From: Alteromonas sp. IB21
Lineage (GTDB): Bacteria > Pseudomonadota > Gammaproteobacteria > Enterobacterales > Alteromonadaceae
Reading direction: 5' to 3'
Assembly: GCF_016405965.1 (NCBI RefSeq)
Contig: NZ_JAEFCD010000006.1
Span: 104,478-168,477, forward strand
Length of the DNA stretch: 64,000 nucleotides
The translations under genes were made by a program, and so were the position numbers. The stretch's first letter is position 1; every line of letters begins with the position of its first letter. The notes beneath the pieces are model-generated. The model searched no databases. It was not told the DNA's origin and saw only the letters and a list, made by a program, of their open reading frames with translations. Below, piece after piece: positions 27,612-40,594 of this stretch.

Positions 27612-28690
27612 TGTCGGCACTTATCGATAACCTAATTAATGACAACTTGGTGCCGCTAAAGCCTTATGAGTCCGCACGTCGCTTGTTTTCGGGCGGCCAA
27701 GACTGGCTTAATGCTAACGAGTCACCTTACGCAAACGAATATAGCGTAGATAGCAGTAACTTTAACCGCTACCCATCGTGTCAGCCTGAAGCAGTAGTCA
27801 GTGGTTACGCAAGCTATGCAGGGCTAGATAAATCACAGCTTATCGTTACCCGCGGGGCAGATGAAGGCATTGAACTGCTTATCCGTACCTTCTGCACGCC
27901 GGGTCAAGACAGCATTTTGATTTGCCCGCCTACCTACGGTATGTATGCAATTAGTGCAGAAACCTGTGATGTGGGCATTAAGAAAGTGCCGCTTAACGAC
28001 GACTTTAGCCTTAACGTGGATGCCATATGCGCTGAAGAAGACGTTAACGTGATTTTCATCTGCGCGCCCAATAATCCTACCGGTACACCTGTTGCCCGAG
28101 AAGACATCAAGACCGTGCTTAACCACTTTGCCGACAAAGCACTGGTTGTGGTAGATGAAGCGTACATCGAGTTTGATGCAGAAAATACGTGGGCAAATGA
28201 AATTAACAATTACCCAAACTTAGTGGTTCTTCGTACCCTATCTAAAGCGTTTGCGCTTGCCGGCCTTCGCTGTGGTTTTACCCTTGCGCAAACACCGGTT
28301 ATTCAAGCGTTAATGAAAGTGATAGCGCCTTATCCTATTCCAGAGCCAGTCGCACAAATTGCAGCTCAAGCTTTGTCAAAGGAATCGCTTGCCTTACTTG
28401 AGCTTCAAGTTGCCACTATTAATCGTGAAAAAGAGACCTTAGCCGAAGCGCTAGAATCTATTGATGGTTTTGAGTTAGTGGGTGATAGAAGAGCGAATTT
28501 TATTTTGTTCCGCTATGAAAAGGCGCAAGCCCTAATGCAATATTTGGTAAGCCAAGGCATGCTTATTCGCGACCAATCAAAACAGCTCAACTTACAAAAC
28601 TGTTTGCGCGTGAGCATCGGTAATGAAGAGCAAAACCAGCGTTTAATGCAGCTAATTAACGATTTTAAAACTAATGAGGACGCGGCATGA
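27611..28690 (+). CDS. hisC: Histidinol-phosphate aminotransferase
   Basis: PLP-dependent transaminase making histidinol phosphate from imidazole-acetol phosphate and glutamate. 359 residues, fold-type I. Visible markers are [40 protein letters not shown] and the PLP-lysine motif [15 protein letters not shown]. Translationally coupled at both ends: one base with hisD and four bases (ATGA) with hisB. Confidence 0.97.
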   Translation: MSALIDNLINDNLVPLKPYESARRLFSGGQDWLNANESPYANEYSVDSSNFNRYPSCQPEAVVSGYASYAGLDKSQLIVTRGADEGIELLIRTFCTPGQDSILICPPTYGMYAISAETCDVGIKKVPLNDDFSLNVDAICAEEDVNVIFICAPNNPTGTPVAREDIKTVLNHFADKALVVVDEAYIEFDAENTWANEINNYPNLVVLRTLSKAFALAGLRCGFTLAQTPVIQALMKVIAPYPIPEPVAQIAAQALSKESLALLELQVATINREKETLAEALESIDGFELVGDRRANFILFRYEKAQALMQYLVSQGMLIRDQSKQLNLQNCLRVSIGNEEQNQRLMQLINDFKTNEDAA

Positions 28691-29756
28691 GTCAGCAAGC
28701 CATTTTATTTATTGACCGCGACGGTACACTCGTAGAAGAGCCGCCAGTAGATAAGCAATTAGACAGTCTAGAGAAGCTTGTTTTCGAACCAAACGTTATT
28801 CCCGTGTTGCTTAAGCTTAAAGCGGCTGGTTTTAAGTTGGTGATGGTAAGTAACCAAGACGGTCTGGGTACAGACAGCTTCCCTCAAGAAGACTTCGACA
28901 AGCCACACAATGCCATGATGGCCATTTTTGAGAGCCAAGGCGTGGTATTTGACGACGTGCTTATTTGCCCGCACTTCGATGCTGATAACTGCACATGCCG
29001 CAAGCCAAAGCTTGGCTTAGTACAAGAATACTTGCAGCAAGGCAAAGTCGATTTTACCCGTTCATATGTAATTGGTGACCGTATTACCGATGTTCAGCTT
29101 GCTGAAAACATGGGTATTCGCAGCTTCCAGTACAACCGCGAAAGTTTAAATTGGAACGATATTCAGAAAAGCTTGTTAGCGTCTTCACGTATTGCCGAAG
29201 TGGTACGCACCACCTCTGAAACTGATATTCGCGTTCGCGTGGATTTAGACTCGCAAGCCAAGTCGACAATTCAAACTGGCATGGGCTTTTTTGACCACAT
29301 GCTTGACCAAATTGCTACGCATGGTGGGTTTGAGCTAACCCTGACTACTAATGGCGATTTACACATTGACGATCACCACAGTGTAGAAGATACCGCCCTT
29401 GCATTAGGTGAAGCGCTTAAAAAGGCGCTGGGGGACAAACGTGGCATTGGTCGTTTTGGCTTTGCTTTACCAATGGATGAGTGTCGTGCGGAATGTATCA
29501 TGGATATTTCCAACCGCCCTCACCTTAAGTTTGATGCTGAGTTTAGCCGCGACCAAGTGGGCGAAATGGCCACAGAAATGGTACCGCACTTCTTCTACTC
29601 GCTTGCGCAAAGCATGGGGCTATCGCTGCATCTTTCCACCAGCGAAGGTAATGCTCACCACCAGGTAGAAAGCTTGTTTAAAGTATTTGGACGTGCGCTA
29701 CGTCAAGCCATTACCCGTCAAGGCGATGCATTACCAAGCAGTAAAGGAGCACTGTA

Positions 29757-29757
<1 letters not shown>
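28687..29757 (+). CDS. hisB: Bifunctional histidinol-phosphatase / imidazoleglycerol-phosphate dehydratase
   Basis: A 356-residue fusion of two pathway enzymes. The N-terminal HAD phosphatase (about 1-165) has the nucleophile motif FIDRDGTL and zinc-loop [15 protein letters not shown]. The C-terminal dehydratase (about 168-356) has [30 protein letters not shown] and [16 protein letters not shown] with the metal-binding His/Glu sets. The fusion is typical of Gammaproteobacteria. Confidence 0.97.
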
Positions 29758-31928
<2,171 letters not shown>

Positions 31929-31932
<4 letters not shown>

Positions 31933-32546
31933 TCATTTCTAATGAAAACAGCAATAAATTAGCGTGGGATAAAATGGATAACCTGCTGCCTGCTATTGTG
32001 CAAGACGCACTATCTGGCAAGGTATTGATGCAGGGGTATATGGACCAAGACGCGTTAGCGAAAACCCTTGAAACCGGCAAAGTGACGTTTTTCAGCCGCT
32101 CGAAGCAGCGCCTTTGGACAAAAGGTGAAACGTCAGGTAACACGCTAGATTTAGTAAGCGTTGCTTGCGATTGTGATCAAGACTCACTATTAGTACTTGC
32201 CAACCCTAACGGCCCTACATGCCACACCGGTGCTGAAAGCTGTTGGTTTGACGGTAATACACCTGCATTTACTTTCCTGGCAGACCTAGAACGTGTATTG
32301 GCGGCTCGTAAAGATGCTGATCCAAAAAGTAGCTACACCGCCAGTCTTTACAACAAAGGCATTAAGCGCATAGCACAAAAAGTTGGTGAAGAAGGCGTTG
32401 AAACCGCACTTGCCGCGACGGTGCACGACAAAGAAGAGCTTAAAAACGAAGCCGCTGATTTGTTGTATCACCTTACCGTGCTGCTTCAAGCTAGCGACAT
32501 GTCGCTAAACGATGCACTTAATGTATTGCGTGAGCGTCATAAGTAA
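31929..32546 (+). CDS. hisI: Bifunctional phosphoribosyl-AMP cyclohydrolase / phosphoribosyl-ATP pyrophosphatase
   Basis: Performs steps two and three of the pathway. 205 residues: the HisI cyclohydrolase half (about 1-115) has [30 protein letters not shown] and [11 protein letters not shown] with zinc cysteines; the HisE half (about 120-205) has [21 protein letters not shown] and [21 protein letters not shown]. Starts at a GTG within the hisF stop. Last gene of the operon. Confidence 0.97.
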
Positions 32547-32578
32547 GCAGAACTCGCACAAATATATTAAAGTACTCT

Positions 32579-32614
32579 GACCCTCGATATTTAAATGTTG
32601 AATTATCGAGGGTC
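32579..32614 (+). terminator. Terminator of the his operon
   Basis: Perfect 11-base stem GACCCTCGATA (32579-32589) / TATCGAGGGTC (32604-32614) with a 14-base loop, followed by GCTTTCTTCT. The stem is strong and the T-run weak. Confidence 0.75.
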
Positions 32615-32642
32615 GCTTTCTTCTCAGTAAAACACCTACTAA

Positions 32643-32948
32643 TTAGTCAAACCTGTTAAATTGACGCTCACATGGAATGCCATCGTCATCACCATCCATT
32701 TTCGTATTAGGGCAATTTTTTAGAAAGTATTTTGCTTCTTCATACGAAGTCATTTGACTGCAATATTGTCGTCCGTCGCACTTAAAAGAATTGCGCTCAG
32801 TTTGAGTAAAATGCTCTTGAGTAAGTAGCTCTTGAGTTGAAAGTTGATTTAGGTCCTGCTGATTATCTGAGTATTGGTGGCTGCTGTTTTCGAAATAAAG
32901 TTTCGCGCCGAAAGCAACGACTAAGATAAGTAATAGTTTATTCAACAT
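32643..32948 (-). CDS. Excalibur calcium-binding domain protein
   Basis: 101 residues. An N-terminal hydrophobic segment (MLNKLLLILVVAFGAKLYF) acts as signal or anchor. A Gln/Ser-rich linker follows, then an excalibur domain (about 57-93) with YCSQMTSYEEAKYFLKNCP and the acidic loop DGDDDGIPCE. The four domain cysteines are present. Excalibur domains are extracellular modules; a role in the envelope is inferred. Lone gene converging on the his operon. Confidence 0.85.
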   Translation of the reverse strand: MLNKLLLILVVAFGAKLYFENSSHQYSDNQQDLNQLSTQELLTQEHFTQTERNSFKCDGRQYCSQMTSYEEAKYFLKNCPNTKMDGDDDGIPCERQFNRFD

Positions 32949-33110
32949 AGTGTTTTTCGTCCCTGAATGATTCGCTTGCCTACTTATTTCGTTCTAAAAA
33001 GCGTGAACACTTTCATGCACTAATGACTGCTATTATTAACTAGGCATTTACGGAAATTGTGCAAAACGCTTAATTCTAAAGTTTTGAAATCCAATAGCCA
33101 ATAATGAAAC

Positions 33111-33977
33111 TCAATCTTCTATCTCTCGTACTACCTGCCCATAAGCTAATAGTGCGAACAGTCCTGTTCCGCCAACGATATTACCCATCAGAGTTGCGCC
33201 TATTAACGCAGCCGTTTCGGCAATACTGATTTGCCCTTGCAGAGCCAATAGAAATAGTTCGGTCGAGCCCGCTATTACGTGGGTAAAGTTTCCGATGGCA
33301 ATAAGATAGGTAAAGATAACGATCATCAATATTTGGGAATGCTTGACCGAAGGCTTCATCCACACGATAGCGGCGATAATAAATCCAGACGTAATACCGT
33401 AAGAAAAAGCGTCTGACGGTGATAACTTGGCATAATGCTCAGATATAGCAGTCATTCCTTCTACCAGCTCTGGAGGCACAGCTTGCAGGGTATAGCTAAA
33501 TAATGCAGCTAGAAAGGTGCCGAACATATTAGCGGCGAAAACAATAGACCACAGACGCGCAATACAAAAGCCCATATTTAAAGATGGCTTGCTTAATAGC
33601 GGAAGAATGACCGAAAGCGTATTTTCAGTGAAAAGCTGTAGTCGACCAACAATGACCAGAACGAACCCGACGGTGTAGCCCAAATTCTCGATAACGAACT
33701 GATAAGGTGAATTTGCAAAGAGGTGATGCAGAATTCCTTCGGCTAGGATTGAAATCGATATACCGATACCTGCTGCAACCCCTGACCACCATAACGACAT
33801 CATAGGACGCTGAAGTTCCTCAAGCCCTTCCCTGTGAACAATGGCGTATAGTGAAACAGAATTTAAACTCTGATTATCTCTCACATCCTTCTCTTCGGTA
33901 TGGCTCAACGCCACATCTTGCTGCCTGCCGCCCGATTCCTTAGCATCTTTAGTCATTAAACTCTCCGGTTTCGTCAC
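33111..33977 (-). CDS. Formate/nitrite transporter (FNT) family channel
   Basis: A 288-residue inner-membrane protein with six transmembrane helices starting at about residue 62 (MSLWWSGVAAGIGISISILAEG). Typical FNT segments include FVLVIVGRLQLFTENTLSVILPLL (the LFTENT loop of the YfdC-like branch), WSIVFAANMFGTFLAAL and a C-terminal MGNIVGGTGLFALLAYGQV. The first 55 residues are hydrophilic. YfdC-like members are not proven formate channels, so the anion is uncertain. A cluster of TACGTA motifs lies in its promoter region. Confidence 0.85.
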   Translation of the reverse strand: MTKPESLMTKDAKESGGRQQDVALSHTEEKDVRDNQSLNSVSLYAIVHREGLEELQRPMMSLWWSGVAAGIGISISILAEGILHHLFANSPYQFVIENLGYTVGFVLVIVGRLQLFTENTLSVILPLLSKPSLNMGFCIARLWSIVFAANMFGTFLAALFSYTLQAVPPELVEGMTAISEHYAKLSPSDAFSYGITSGFIIAAIVWMKPSVKHSQILMIVIFTYLIAIGNFTHVIAGSTELFLLALQGQISIAETAALIGATLMGNIVGGTGLFALLAYGQVVREIED

Positions 33978-33983
33978 ATTATC

Positions 33984-34019
33984 TACGTAATATGTTTACG
34001 TATCATTTGATAATACGTA
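33984..34019. promoter_or_regulatory. Operator-like TACGTA cluster upstream of the FNT gene
   Basis: Three copies of TACGTA at 33984-33989, 33997-34002 and 34014-34019. The last two form arms TACGTAT/ATACGTA of an inverted repeat enclosing a second palindrome TATCATTTGATA (34001-34012). It lies 7 to 42 bases ahead of the FNT start codon. The bound factor is unknown. Confidence 0.5.
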
Positions 34020-34266
34020 AGGCACACTAGTTTTTGGTCAAAACGCCCGTTTCCCGCCCTTAAGTATCAAAAACGATACACATGTATGAAAATTAAAACG
34101 CCAAAGATGAATAGTCATCTGATGTTTTAGAACAAATTACGTACAATGCGCCACTGCTGTTTCAATCGTGCGATTCTGACAAAAGAATAAGCATTGTCTC
34201 GCTAAGATTCGCAAAAACGTACTATGTTCAGTACTGGTCTAATTCAAGTCAACGTTGTATTTATCA

Positions 34267-36402
34267 ATGAAAAAAAGTCATTCTCTGTCTTCCAAGCTCA
34301 TGTCTGTTGTTGGCATGCTTTTTATACTCCTCGCCGCAGTATTCATCTGCGTAAGCTATCTTTTACTTGAGCGAACCGAAAAAGAAATAGACCAACATGT
34401 TAATCAGGAAATCGTAGACCAGATACAGAACACTGTATCTGCGAAGGCATCTCAATATGCGGCGCAAACGGAGGCATTAATCAATAGCGCACTTATTCTG
34501 CCTAACGCATTAGCAGTTCAACTTACGAAAAGCATAGAGGCAAATGATGAGCTATCGTTAAGTCGTGAGCAGACCGAGCGGTTAGTTGAAAGTATGTTGA
34601 ATACGAATTTAACCTCAAGCGTCTATGCGCAATTTGAAACAAATAGGTTTGACGGTAAAGCCGCAGAAAATACAACCGGGAAGTCTCATTCAACACCAGG
34701 AACAGGCAGCTTCGAAGTTTATTTTATTCGGGGAGCGAACGGCGCTGCTGAGCAGATCGCAATTATTGATCCTGAGTTGAAGCATGATACAACGCTCGAT
34801 GAATTCGGGTTTAGAGCAGCTGAATGGTATCTGTGTAATGAAGAAACACGTAAGCCCTGCGTTTCTAATCCTTATCAGTACGAAATTCGCGAAGGCTATA
34901 CTGAGTTAATGACTAGCCTAACGGTTCCTGTCATAGCAAATAATCAGTTTCGCGGTGTGGTTGGCACTGACTTAAACCTTCCTATTATCCAAAAGCGAGC
35001 AGAAGGGCTCAAAGCTTCACTCTATAATGGTAACGCTGAAGTTTATGTCGTTAGTCAAAACGGTTTAGTCGTTGCTGCAACCGATGCTAAGAACAAGCTT
35101 GCTCGCCCATTTGCTGAGGTTTTTAGTGATAAAGCCAAATCAAACATGCTGATAAACGCAAAACAGCAGTCTGGACTTATCGAGAGCGATGGCATGTTGT
35201 ATGTCTCTCAAGACATCTCATTACCTCTTGCGGATGTAAAATGGAAAATGATTGTTGGCGTAAGCAAAACACATGCAATGGCGCCAGTTACCTCTCTCGA
35301 ATCTATGATTTCTTCAGCAGTAACGTCACTGCTGTCAACACAGCTAATCGTGGCGATAATATGTACGGCGATTGCTCTTGCCCTCGTTTTTGTATTTACA
35401 AAAAGTATCATCCAGCCCGTGCGCCAAGTGGCCGAGCGAATGGAAGAGCTCGCTGGACAAGGCGGAGATTTAACACAAGATATACATGTGCATTCGCACG
35501 CTGAACTTATTCAGTTAAGTGAAGCATTTAATCTCTTTAAAGAGCGGGTAAGGGAATTGCTTGACCAAGCTAAACAGTCTTGTGCACAGGTCATCGAGCA
35601 AAGTGGTGAAACGCAGCGCCACACCGAAAGTACGAATTCACTTATTCAAGTACAACAGGCAGAAATAGACAGTGTGGTTACCGCTATTACTGAAATGTCT
35701 CAAACCGCGCAAGAGGTGGCAAGAACGGCTGCCGATGCAGCAAATAATGCAGATAATGCTACCAATTCAGTAAAACAAACAGAGAGCGAGATTTCAGAAT
35801 CGACACGCTCAGTAACAGAGTTATCTAAAGAGATGCAAAACGCTTCGGATGCGGTTCAAGCGGTGTCTCAGCGAAGTGCTGATATCAAAAAGATCCTCGA
35901 CGTTATTGGTGCCATAGCCGACCAAACTAATCTGTTAGCGCTAAACGCTGCGATTGAAGCGGCGCGTGCCGGCGAAAATGGAAGAGGATTTAGCGTAGTC
36001 GCTGATGAAGTCCGCTCTCTCGCCTCTAAAACTGCAGAGTCAGTGGGTGAAATTGGCAAGGTGATTACAGCGTTACAAAGCGAGGTTGATCACACAGTAA
36101 ACACTATTCACTCAGGCAGTCAAAAAGCTGAAGGTGCGGCGCAGCTTTCACAATCCGCATTAGGAAAAATGCAGACCACGGTTCTGCAAATTGGAGAGAT
36201 CAGTGAGCGCATGACGCAAATGGCAGCCGCAGCAGAAGAACAAAGCCAAGTGAGTGAAGAACTGAATAGAAATATGGTGGTTATTGGTAATGCAACGTCT
36301 GACGTTTCTACTAACTCTAAATCATCGGCAGAAAGCTCTAAAGCTATCTTCAGTGCTGTAAGCACGCTTAGGGAGCTGTTGGCCAAACTAAAAACCCATT
36401 AA
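34267..36402 (+). CDS. Methyl-accepting chemotaxis protein with periplasmic sensor domain
   Basis: A 711-residue chemoreceptor. First transmembrane helix at about 12-35, a large periplasmic dCACHE-type domain (about 40-340, with [17 protein letters not shown] and [18 protein letters not shown]), second helix at about 343-370 ([18 protein letters not shown]), HAMP domain, then a long cytoplasmic signalling hairpin whose tip contains [21 protein letters not shown], the CheA/CheW contact region. Ligand unknown; CACHE domains usually bind amino or organic acids. A TTG four codons upstream is possible, but ATG at 34267 is the natural start. Confidence 0.9.
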   Translation: MKKSHSLSSKLMSVVGMLFILLAAVFICVSYLLLERTEKEIDQHVNQEIVDQIQNTVSAKASQYAAQTEALINSALILPNALAVQLTKSIEANDELSLSREQTERLVESMLNTNLTSSVYAQFETNRFDGKAAENTTGKSHSTPGTGSFEVYFIRGANGAAEQIAIIDPELKHDTTLDEFGFRAAEWYLCNEETRKPCVSNPYQYEIREGYTELMTSLTVPVIANNQFRGVVGTDLNLPIIQKRAEGLKASLYNGNAEVYVVSQNGLVVAATDAKNKLARPFAEVFSDKAKSNMLINAKQQSGLIESDGMLYVSQDISLPLADVKWKMIVGVSKTHAMAPVTSLESMISSAVTSLLSTQLIVAIICTAIALALVFVFTKSIIQPVRQVAERMEELAGQGGDLTQDIHVHSHAELIQLSEAFNLFKERVRELLDQAKQSCAQVIEQSGETQRHTESTNSLIQVQQAEIDSVVTAITEMSQTAQEVARTAADAANNADNATNSVKQTESEISESTRSVTELSKEMQNASDAVQAVSQRSADIKKILDVIGAIADQTNLLALNAAIEAARAGENGRGFSVVADEVRSLASKTAESVGEIGKVITALQSEVDHTVNTIHSGSQKAEGAAQLSQSALGKMQTTVLQIGEISERMTQMAAAAEEQSQVSEELNRNMVVIGNATSDVSTNSKSSAESSKAIFSAVSTLRELLAKLKTH

Positions 36403-36417
36403 GCCGTTCAACGAATG

Positions 36418-36460
36418 GAAAAAAGGCTCGTAAGAATGTAATTCATTCGAGCCTTTTGAT
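36418..36460. terminator. Bidirectional terminator between chemoreceptor and M16 peptidase genes
   Basis: AAAAGGCTCG (36421-36430) / CGAGCCTTTT (36448-36457) with an inner GAATG/CATTC pairing. There is an A-run on the left and T-run on the right, so it can stop transcription from both convergent genes. Confidence 0.85.
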
Positions 36461-36521
36461 GTTATTTACCCTGTATGTTGGTGTTGAACATTTGCGTTAC
36501 TCATTGCTTTACAAAGAATAA

Positions 36522-39401
36522 TTAGTTCTGCTGGTTTGAAGGATTAAGCAAGATAGGCGCGCCAAGACCCAGCGCCTCTAAGCGTTCAAACTGAGTGGCT
36601 TTATCACCTACTATCAGATAGATCATTTTATCTGGATGAATGTAGCTTGCGTACAACTGTTTGACGTCATTCACGGTCAGGTTTTCCACTTCAGCCTGTT
36701 GCTGCAAAACGTAGTCATTCGATAGCCCAAAGTCACTTATTTCACTCACCATGTTCAATTTAGCCCCCAGCGTTTCGAAAGCGCGCGCGCCCGACTTAAG
36801 GGTAAAACCTTTGGTAACGGCCAAATCTTCGCTTGAAAAATCAGACTGAAACGATGACAAGATATCTTTGATGGCTTGGGTGGCTTCTAGTGTGACGTTA
36901 GTGCGTACAGCGCTTCTTATTGTAAACTCACCCGTATATTGGTCGCTAGAAAACGAAGAGCGAATACCATAGGTATAGCCCTTATTTTCTCGTAGCTCCT
37001 GCATGAGCTGCGACGCAAAACTGCCGCCGCCCAACCGATAGTTCATTACGCTCGCCTTGTATGCGTCTGGATGGGTAACTTTTGGTGCCGCGTGACCGAA
37101 ATACAATACAGACTGCTTTGCGTCTGGCACGTCATAGAAAAATAACTGGGCATCGTCAGGTAATTTTGGCTCTGATACCGCTGGTAACATCACCTCCTTT
37201 ATTGCCCAACTTGAGTTAAGGGTTGATACTGCCTGCGTAACAGCCTTTTGTTGAATATCGCCAGCAACATGTAACTTCGCCAGAGTCGGTGATATGTTTT
37301 TGTTATAGTAGGATTTAACATCCTCAATGGTAATAGAAGGTACGCTTTGCATATCCCCTAACGCCGTGTTTGCAAATGGATGATCCTGTCCGTAAAGTAA
37401 TGCTTTGAATTCTACTGCTGCTATTGCATTTGGGTTGGCTTTAATTTGTTCAATTTGATTAATAGTATCGTCTTTAGCCAGTTCAAATTCTTCCTCATCA
37501 AATCGAGGGGAAAGCACAACTTCCGACACCAGCTGCATAAGTGCATCAAAATGCTTAGAAAGCACCGTACCGCTTATTGTGATATCAGTTTCAGAAGCGT
37601 TTGCTTCTAAAGATGCGCCTAATAGCTCTATTTCCTGCTCTAGTTGCTGAGGTGTTTTGGTCGCGGTTCCTTTAAGCAACGTTGCCGCCAGCAAGTTCGC
37701 GGTACCTTTTTTATCCGCTTGATCGAATAGCATTCCGCCATCTAGTTTCAGCTCAAACATCACTAGCGGCACCTCATCGTTAGCAATACCTGCAATCCGA
37801 AGCCCCGAAGACAACTCAGTTTGCCAAACTTTTGGAGGTACAACGCTTATGCCATCGCCATAGTTTGGCTCTTTCGTTCGGTCGAATGAGGAAGGCGTGC
37901 GCTCATAATCGGCAAAGACTGACGCATCAAAACTTTCTTCAGCGCCAGCAACAATCTGCTCTTCGACCACCTTCGCCACTGTCGAACCCTCAAGCACTAA
38001 GTTTTGCTCGCCTTTGGGCACAAAGCTGGTAGCCACATATGGCTTATCTTTAATATAGGCGTTGTACACGCGCATCACGTCTTTCTGGCTAACCCCAAGA
38101 ATTTTTTGCACGTCTTGGCTAGTAAACCCAGCGCCACCAGCAAAAATCTCGTATTGCGCAAGCTGGAAGCCTTTTCCTAGAACACTGGACAGCCCTTTAT
38201 AGAACTCAGTCTCCTGCCCTGCTTTAATGCGCGCTAAATCCGCTGCTGAAATTCCGTCTTTCTCAAAACGCGCAAATGCTTCGTTAACACCGTCTAGAAC
38301 TTGATCTAAATCGACACCGTTAAACGCCATTACCTGTAGCTGAAGCTGCCCCGCGATTTCTGCGTCGTAGCCGTATAAATAAACATTGCTGGTGAATTTT
38401 TTCTCGTCGATGAGAACTTGATTAAGCGGTGCATTCTTCCCTTGGCTTAAATATTGGGAAAGCACTTGAAGCGCGTAGTAATCACTGTGATATTCAGGCA
38501 CCGTCGGCCATACCAACGTTAACAGCGGCGCTTGAGCAAAATTATCGATATGATAGCGTTTTACCGTGGCTTCTAATTTTGCGGGTTTTGGCGACAGTTT
38601 TTCTATAGGTTCGCCAGACGGAATTTCATCGAAATATTTTCTAACCCATGCTTTCGTTTGGGCTACATCAATATCACCAGCAATGGTTAGCACCACATTA
38701 TTGGGTACGTACCATTTATTAAAAAACTCTTTAACATCCGCCAGCGTGGCATTTTGCAAATCTTCCAGCGAACCAATGACTTGCCAACTATAGGGATGGC
38801 CCTCTGGGTATAGGTTTTTATCAATTACATATTGGTTATGGCCGTAAGGGCGATTATCAACACTTTGACGCTTTTCATTTTTCACTACCTGCTTTTCTTT
38901 AGCGAGCACAGGGTCTGTTACCGTGTTAATGAAATAACCTAATTTATCAGCCTCTGCCCAAATCATTTTTTCAAGCGCATCAATAGGCACAGTTTGATAA
39001 TAGTCGGTGCTGTCTCGGCTAGTAGATCCATTCGCCCCTGAACCGCCAATTCTGGCACTTAATTTATCTAAGCCACCTTTACCGAGGTTTTCAGACTCCA
39101 AAAACAGCAAATGCTCAAAGAGGTGAGCAAAGCCCGTTCGCCCCTCTTTTTCTCTGGCAGACCCCACATGCGCAGTCAACGCGACCGCCGCTACAGGGTC
39201 AGATCTATCGACATGCAAAATAACAGTTAACCCGTTATCTAGCGTGAAGCGTTCATAATTTACATCGAAAGGGGTGGCATTTTCGACAGCAGCTTGGCTG
39301 CTGGCGGGGGAATTATTGTTCGTGCATCCGATTGATAACGTGCTTAATGCAACAACCGCGACTGCTGTATATAGCCTGGTTTGTTTAAAGAAGTTGAGCA
39401 T
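36522..39401 (-). CDS. M16 family zinc metallopeptidase lipoprotein
   Basis: A 959-residue pitrilysin-class protease with a lipoprotein signal (lipobox SIGC, Cys26), so probably periplasmic and membrane-anchored. The inverted zinc motif H93-LFE-H97 with the downstream Glu in VVKNEKRQSVDNRPYG is complete in the N-terminal half. The C-terminal half (from about 510) is a second M16 module without HxxEH but with YRLGGGSFASQLMQELRENKGYTYG, the substrate-binding R/Y segment. Two-module M16 proteins of this size degrade peptides; natural substrates unknown. Confidence 0.9.
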   Translation of the reverse strand: MLNFFKQTRLYTAVAVVALSTLSIGCTNNNSPASSQAAVENATPFDVNYERFTLDNGLTVILHVDRSDPVAAVALTAHVGSAREKEGRTGFAHLFEHLLFLESENLGKGGLDKLSARIGGSGANGSTSRDSTDYYQTVPIDALEKMIWAEADKLGYFINTVTDPVLAKEKQVVKNEKRQSVDNRPYGHNQYVIDKNLYPEGHPYSWQVIGSLEDLQNATLADVKEFFNKWYVPNNVVLTIAGDIDVAQTKAWVRKYFDEIPSGEPIEKLSPKPAKLEATVKRYHIDNFAQAPLLTLVWPTVPEYHSDYYALQVLSQYLSQGKNAPLNQVLIDEKKFTSNVYLYGYDAEIAGQLQLQVMAFNGVDLDQVLDGVNEAFARFEKDGISAADLARIKAGQETEFYKGLSSVLGKGFQLAQYEIFAGGAGFTSQDVQKILGVSQKDVMRVYNAYIKDKPYVATSFVPKGEQNLVLEGSTVAKVVEEQIVAGAEESFDASVFADYERTPSSFDRTKEPNYGDGISVVPPKVWQTELSSGLRIAGIANDEVPLVMFELKLDGGMLFDQADKKGTANLLAATLLKGTATKTPQQLEQEIELLGASLEANASETDITISGTVLSKHFDALMQLVSEVVLSPRFDEEEFELAKDDTINQIEQIKANPNAIAAVEFKALLYGQDHPFANTALGDMQSVPSITIEDVKSYYNKNISPTLAKLHVAGDIQQKAVTQAVSTLNSSWAIKEVMLPAVSEPKLPDDAQLFFYDVPDAKQSVLYFGHAAPKVTHPDAYKASVMNYRLGGGSFASQLMQELRENKGYTYGIRSSFSSDQYTGEFTIRSAVRTNVTLEATQAIKDILSSFQSDFSSEDLAVTKGFTLKSGARAFETLGAKLNMVSEISDFGLSNDYVLQQQAEVENLTVNDVKQLYASYIHPDKMIYLIVGDKATQFERLEALGLGAPILLNPSNQQN

Positions 39402-39764
39402 GCTGTAATTTCTTTGACTTTCAAAACCGTAATAATTAACACAGGCCCACTGTTAGCGCCATGATATTCCTTTTGCTGGAAAAATGCGCTATCAATGCTG
39501 AGGACGTTCAAAACCCATAACAAAAGCAAACCTAAACAACTGATATAAAAATAAAAATTAAATCTAAGCCTTTAACGTTCAAATTTCATTTGGTTCAATT
39601 CAACGCGCTATCACTAAGCTTCTGACACAGTTGGTTACATTTTCACACAGCCAAAACGGAACAATTTAACGAGGGAATAATCTACACCTACGAGTGAACT
39701 AATGAAGTGAAGGCTCACCAACGTGACTAGATTAAAAGAGAAAAGTTAATTAAAGGACTCCATA
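39402..39764. other. Intergenic promoter region, divergent genes
   Basis: About 360 AT-rich bases between the divergent M16 peptidase and signal peptidase genes. It must hold both promoters. No clear open frame or repeat was seen. Confidence 0.5.
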
Positions 39765-40403
39765 GTGGTTAACATTAAGCAAAGTGTTAGAAGCAACTTC
39801 CCGTTTATTTTGTTTGTGGTGTTACTTTTCTCTTTTCGAAGCAGTGTAGCAGATTGGTACTATGTGCCAACTGGTTCGATGGAACCCACCATTTACGTTG
39901 GAGACAGAGTTATTGTTGATAAATCTGCCTACACGCTAGAAATTCCATTTACAGACGTTGTCCTTGCGAAAACCGGCGCTGTCAATCGCGGAGACATTGT
40001 TATTATCAATAGCCACGCGGCTGATACCAGACTTATAAAGCGAGTTGTTGCAGTAGAAGGTGATACGGTACGACTCGAAGAAAATCGGCTATCCATTAAT
40101 GGTGAGAAAGCTTCAGTTGAAGCAAAGGGTAGCTCTCTTTTTTTAGAAAACATATTAGGGCATACCCGTACAATTGTGCTTAACCCGCTACCTAGCTCAG
40201 CGAAAAGCTTTAATTCTGTAACCGTGCCTAAAGGTAATGTTCTCGCACTAGGTGACAACAGAAATAATAGCGTAGACTCTCGCTATTACGGTTTTGTTCC
40301 TGTTGAAGAAATACAGGGAAAAGCAAATTATGTTGCGTTTTCACTCGATACTGAAGATATGTACCTGCCTAGAAGGGAAAGATTTTTCACCGCGTTAGAA
40401 TAG
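39765..40403 (+). CDS. lepB: Signal peptidase I (second, stand-alone copy)
   Basis: Membrane-bound serine peptidase that removes signal peptides. 212 residues with one transmembrane segment (about 11-25), catalytic Ser38 in PTGSMEPT, catalytic Lys92 in RLIKRVVAVEGD, and box E GDNRNNSVDSRYYG. Shorter than E. coli LepB (324) and not next to lepA or rnc, so it is probably an accessory paralogue. The start is GTG with AAAGGAC upstream. Confidence 0.88.
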   Translation: MVNIKQSVRSNFPFILFVVLLFSFRSSVADWYYVPTGSMEPTIYVGDRVIVDKSAYTLEIPFTDVVLAKTGAVNRGDIVIINSHAADTRLIKRVVAVEGDTVRLEENRLSINGEKASVEAKGSSLFLENILGHTRTIVLNPLPSSAKSFNSVTVPKGNVLALGDNRNNSVDSRYYGFVPVEEIQGKANYVAFSLDTEDMYLPRRERFFTALE

Positions 40404-40420
40404 AACTACCGTCGAGACTT

Positions 40421-40444
40421 CTCTTCATCAGATAACGTGAAGAG
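40421..40444 (+). terminator. Weak hairpin after signal peptidase gene
   Basis: CTCTTCA (40421-40427) / TGAAGAG (40438-40444), followed by GTATTATTA. It lies 18 bases past the stop but lacks a real T-run. Confidence 0.35.
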
Positions 40445-40594
40445 GTATTATTAAGCGACCTTTACCAACGTCTAATAATTCTTCGCTTGAAAGGGAAGCA
40501 AATTGCAGAGCGTATTAGAGGTAATGCGAGCACCTCCAAATATTTCTGAGAGCTGAGAGCCCCTAATTTGTGTACAAATATTAAACGCATTAAC

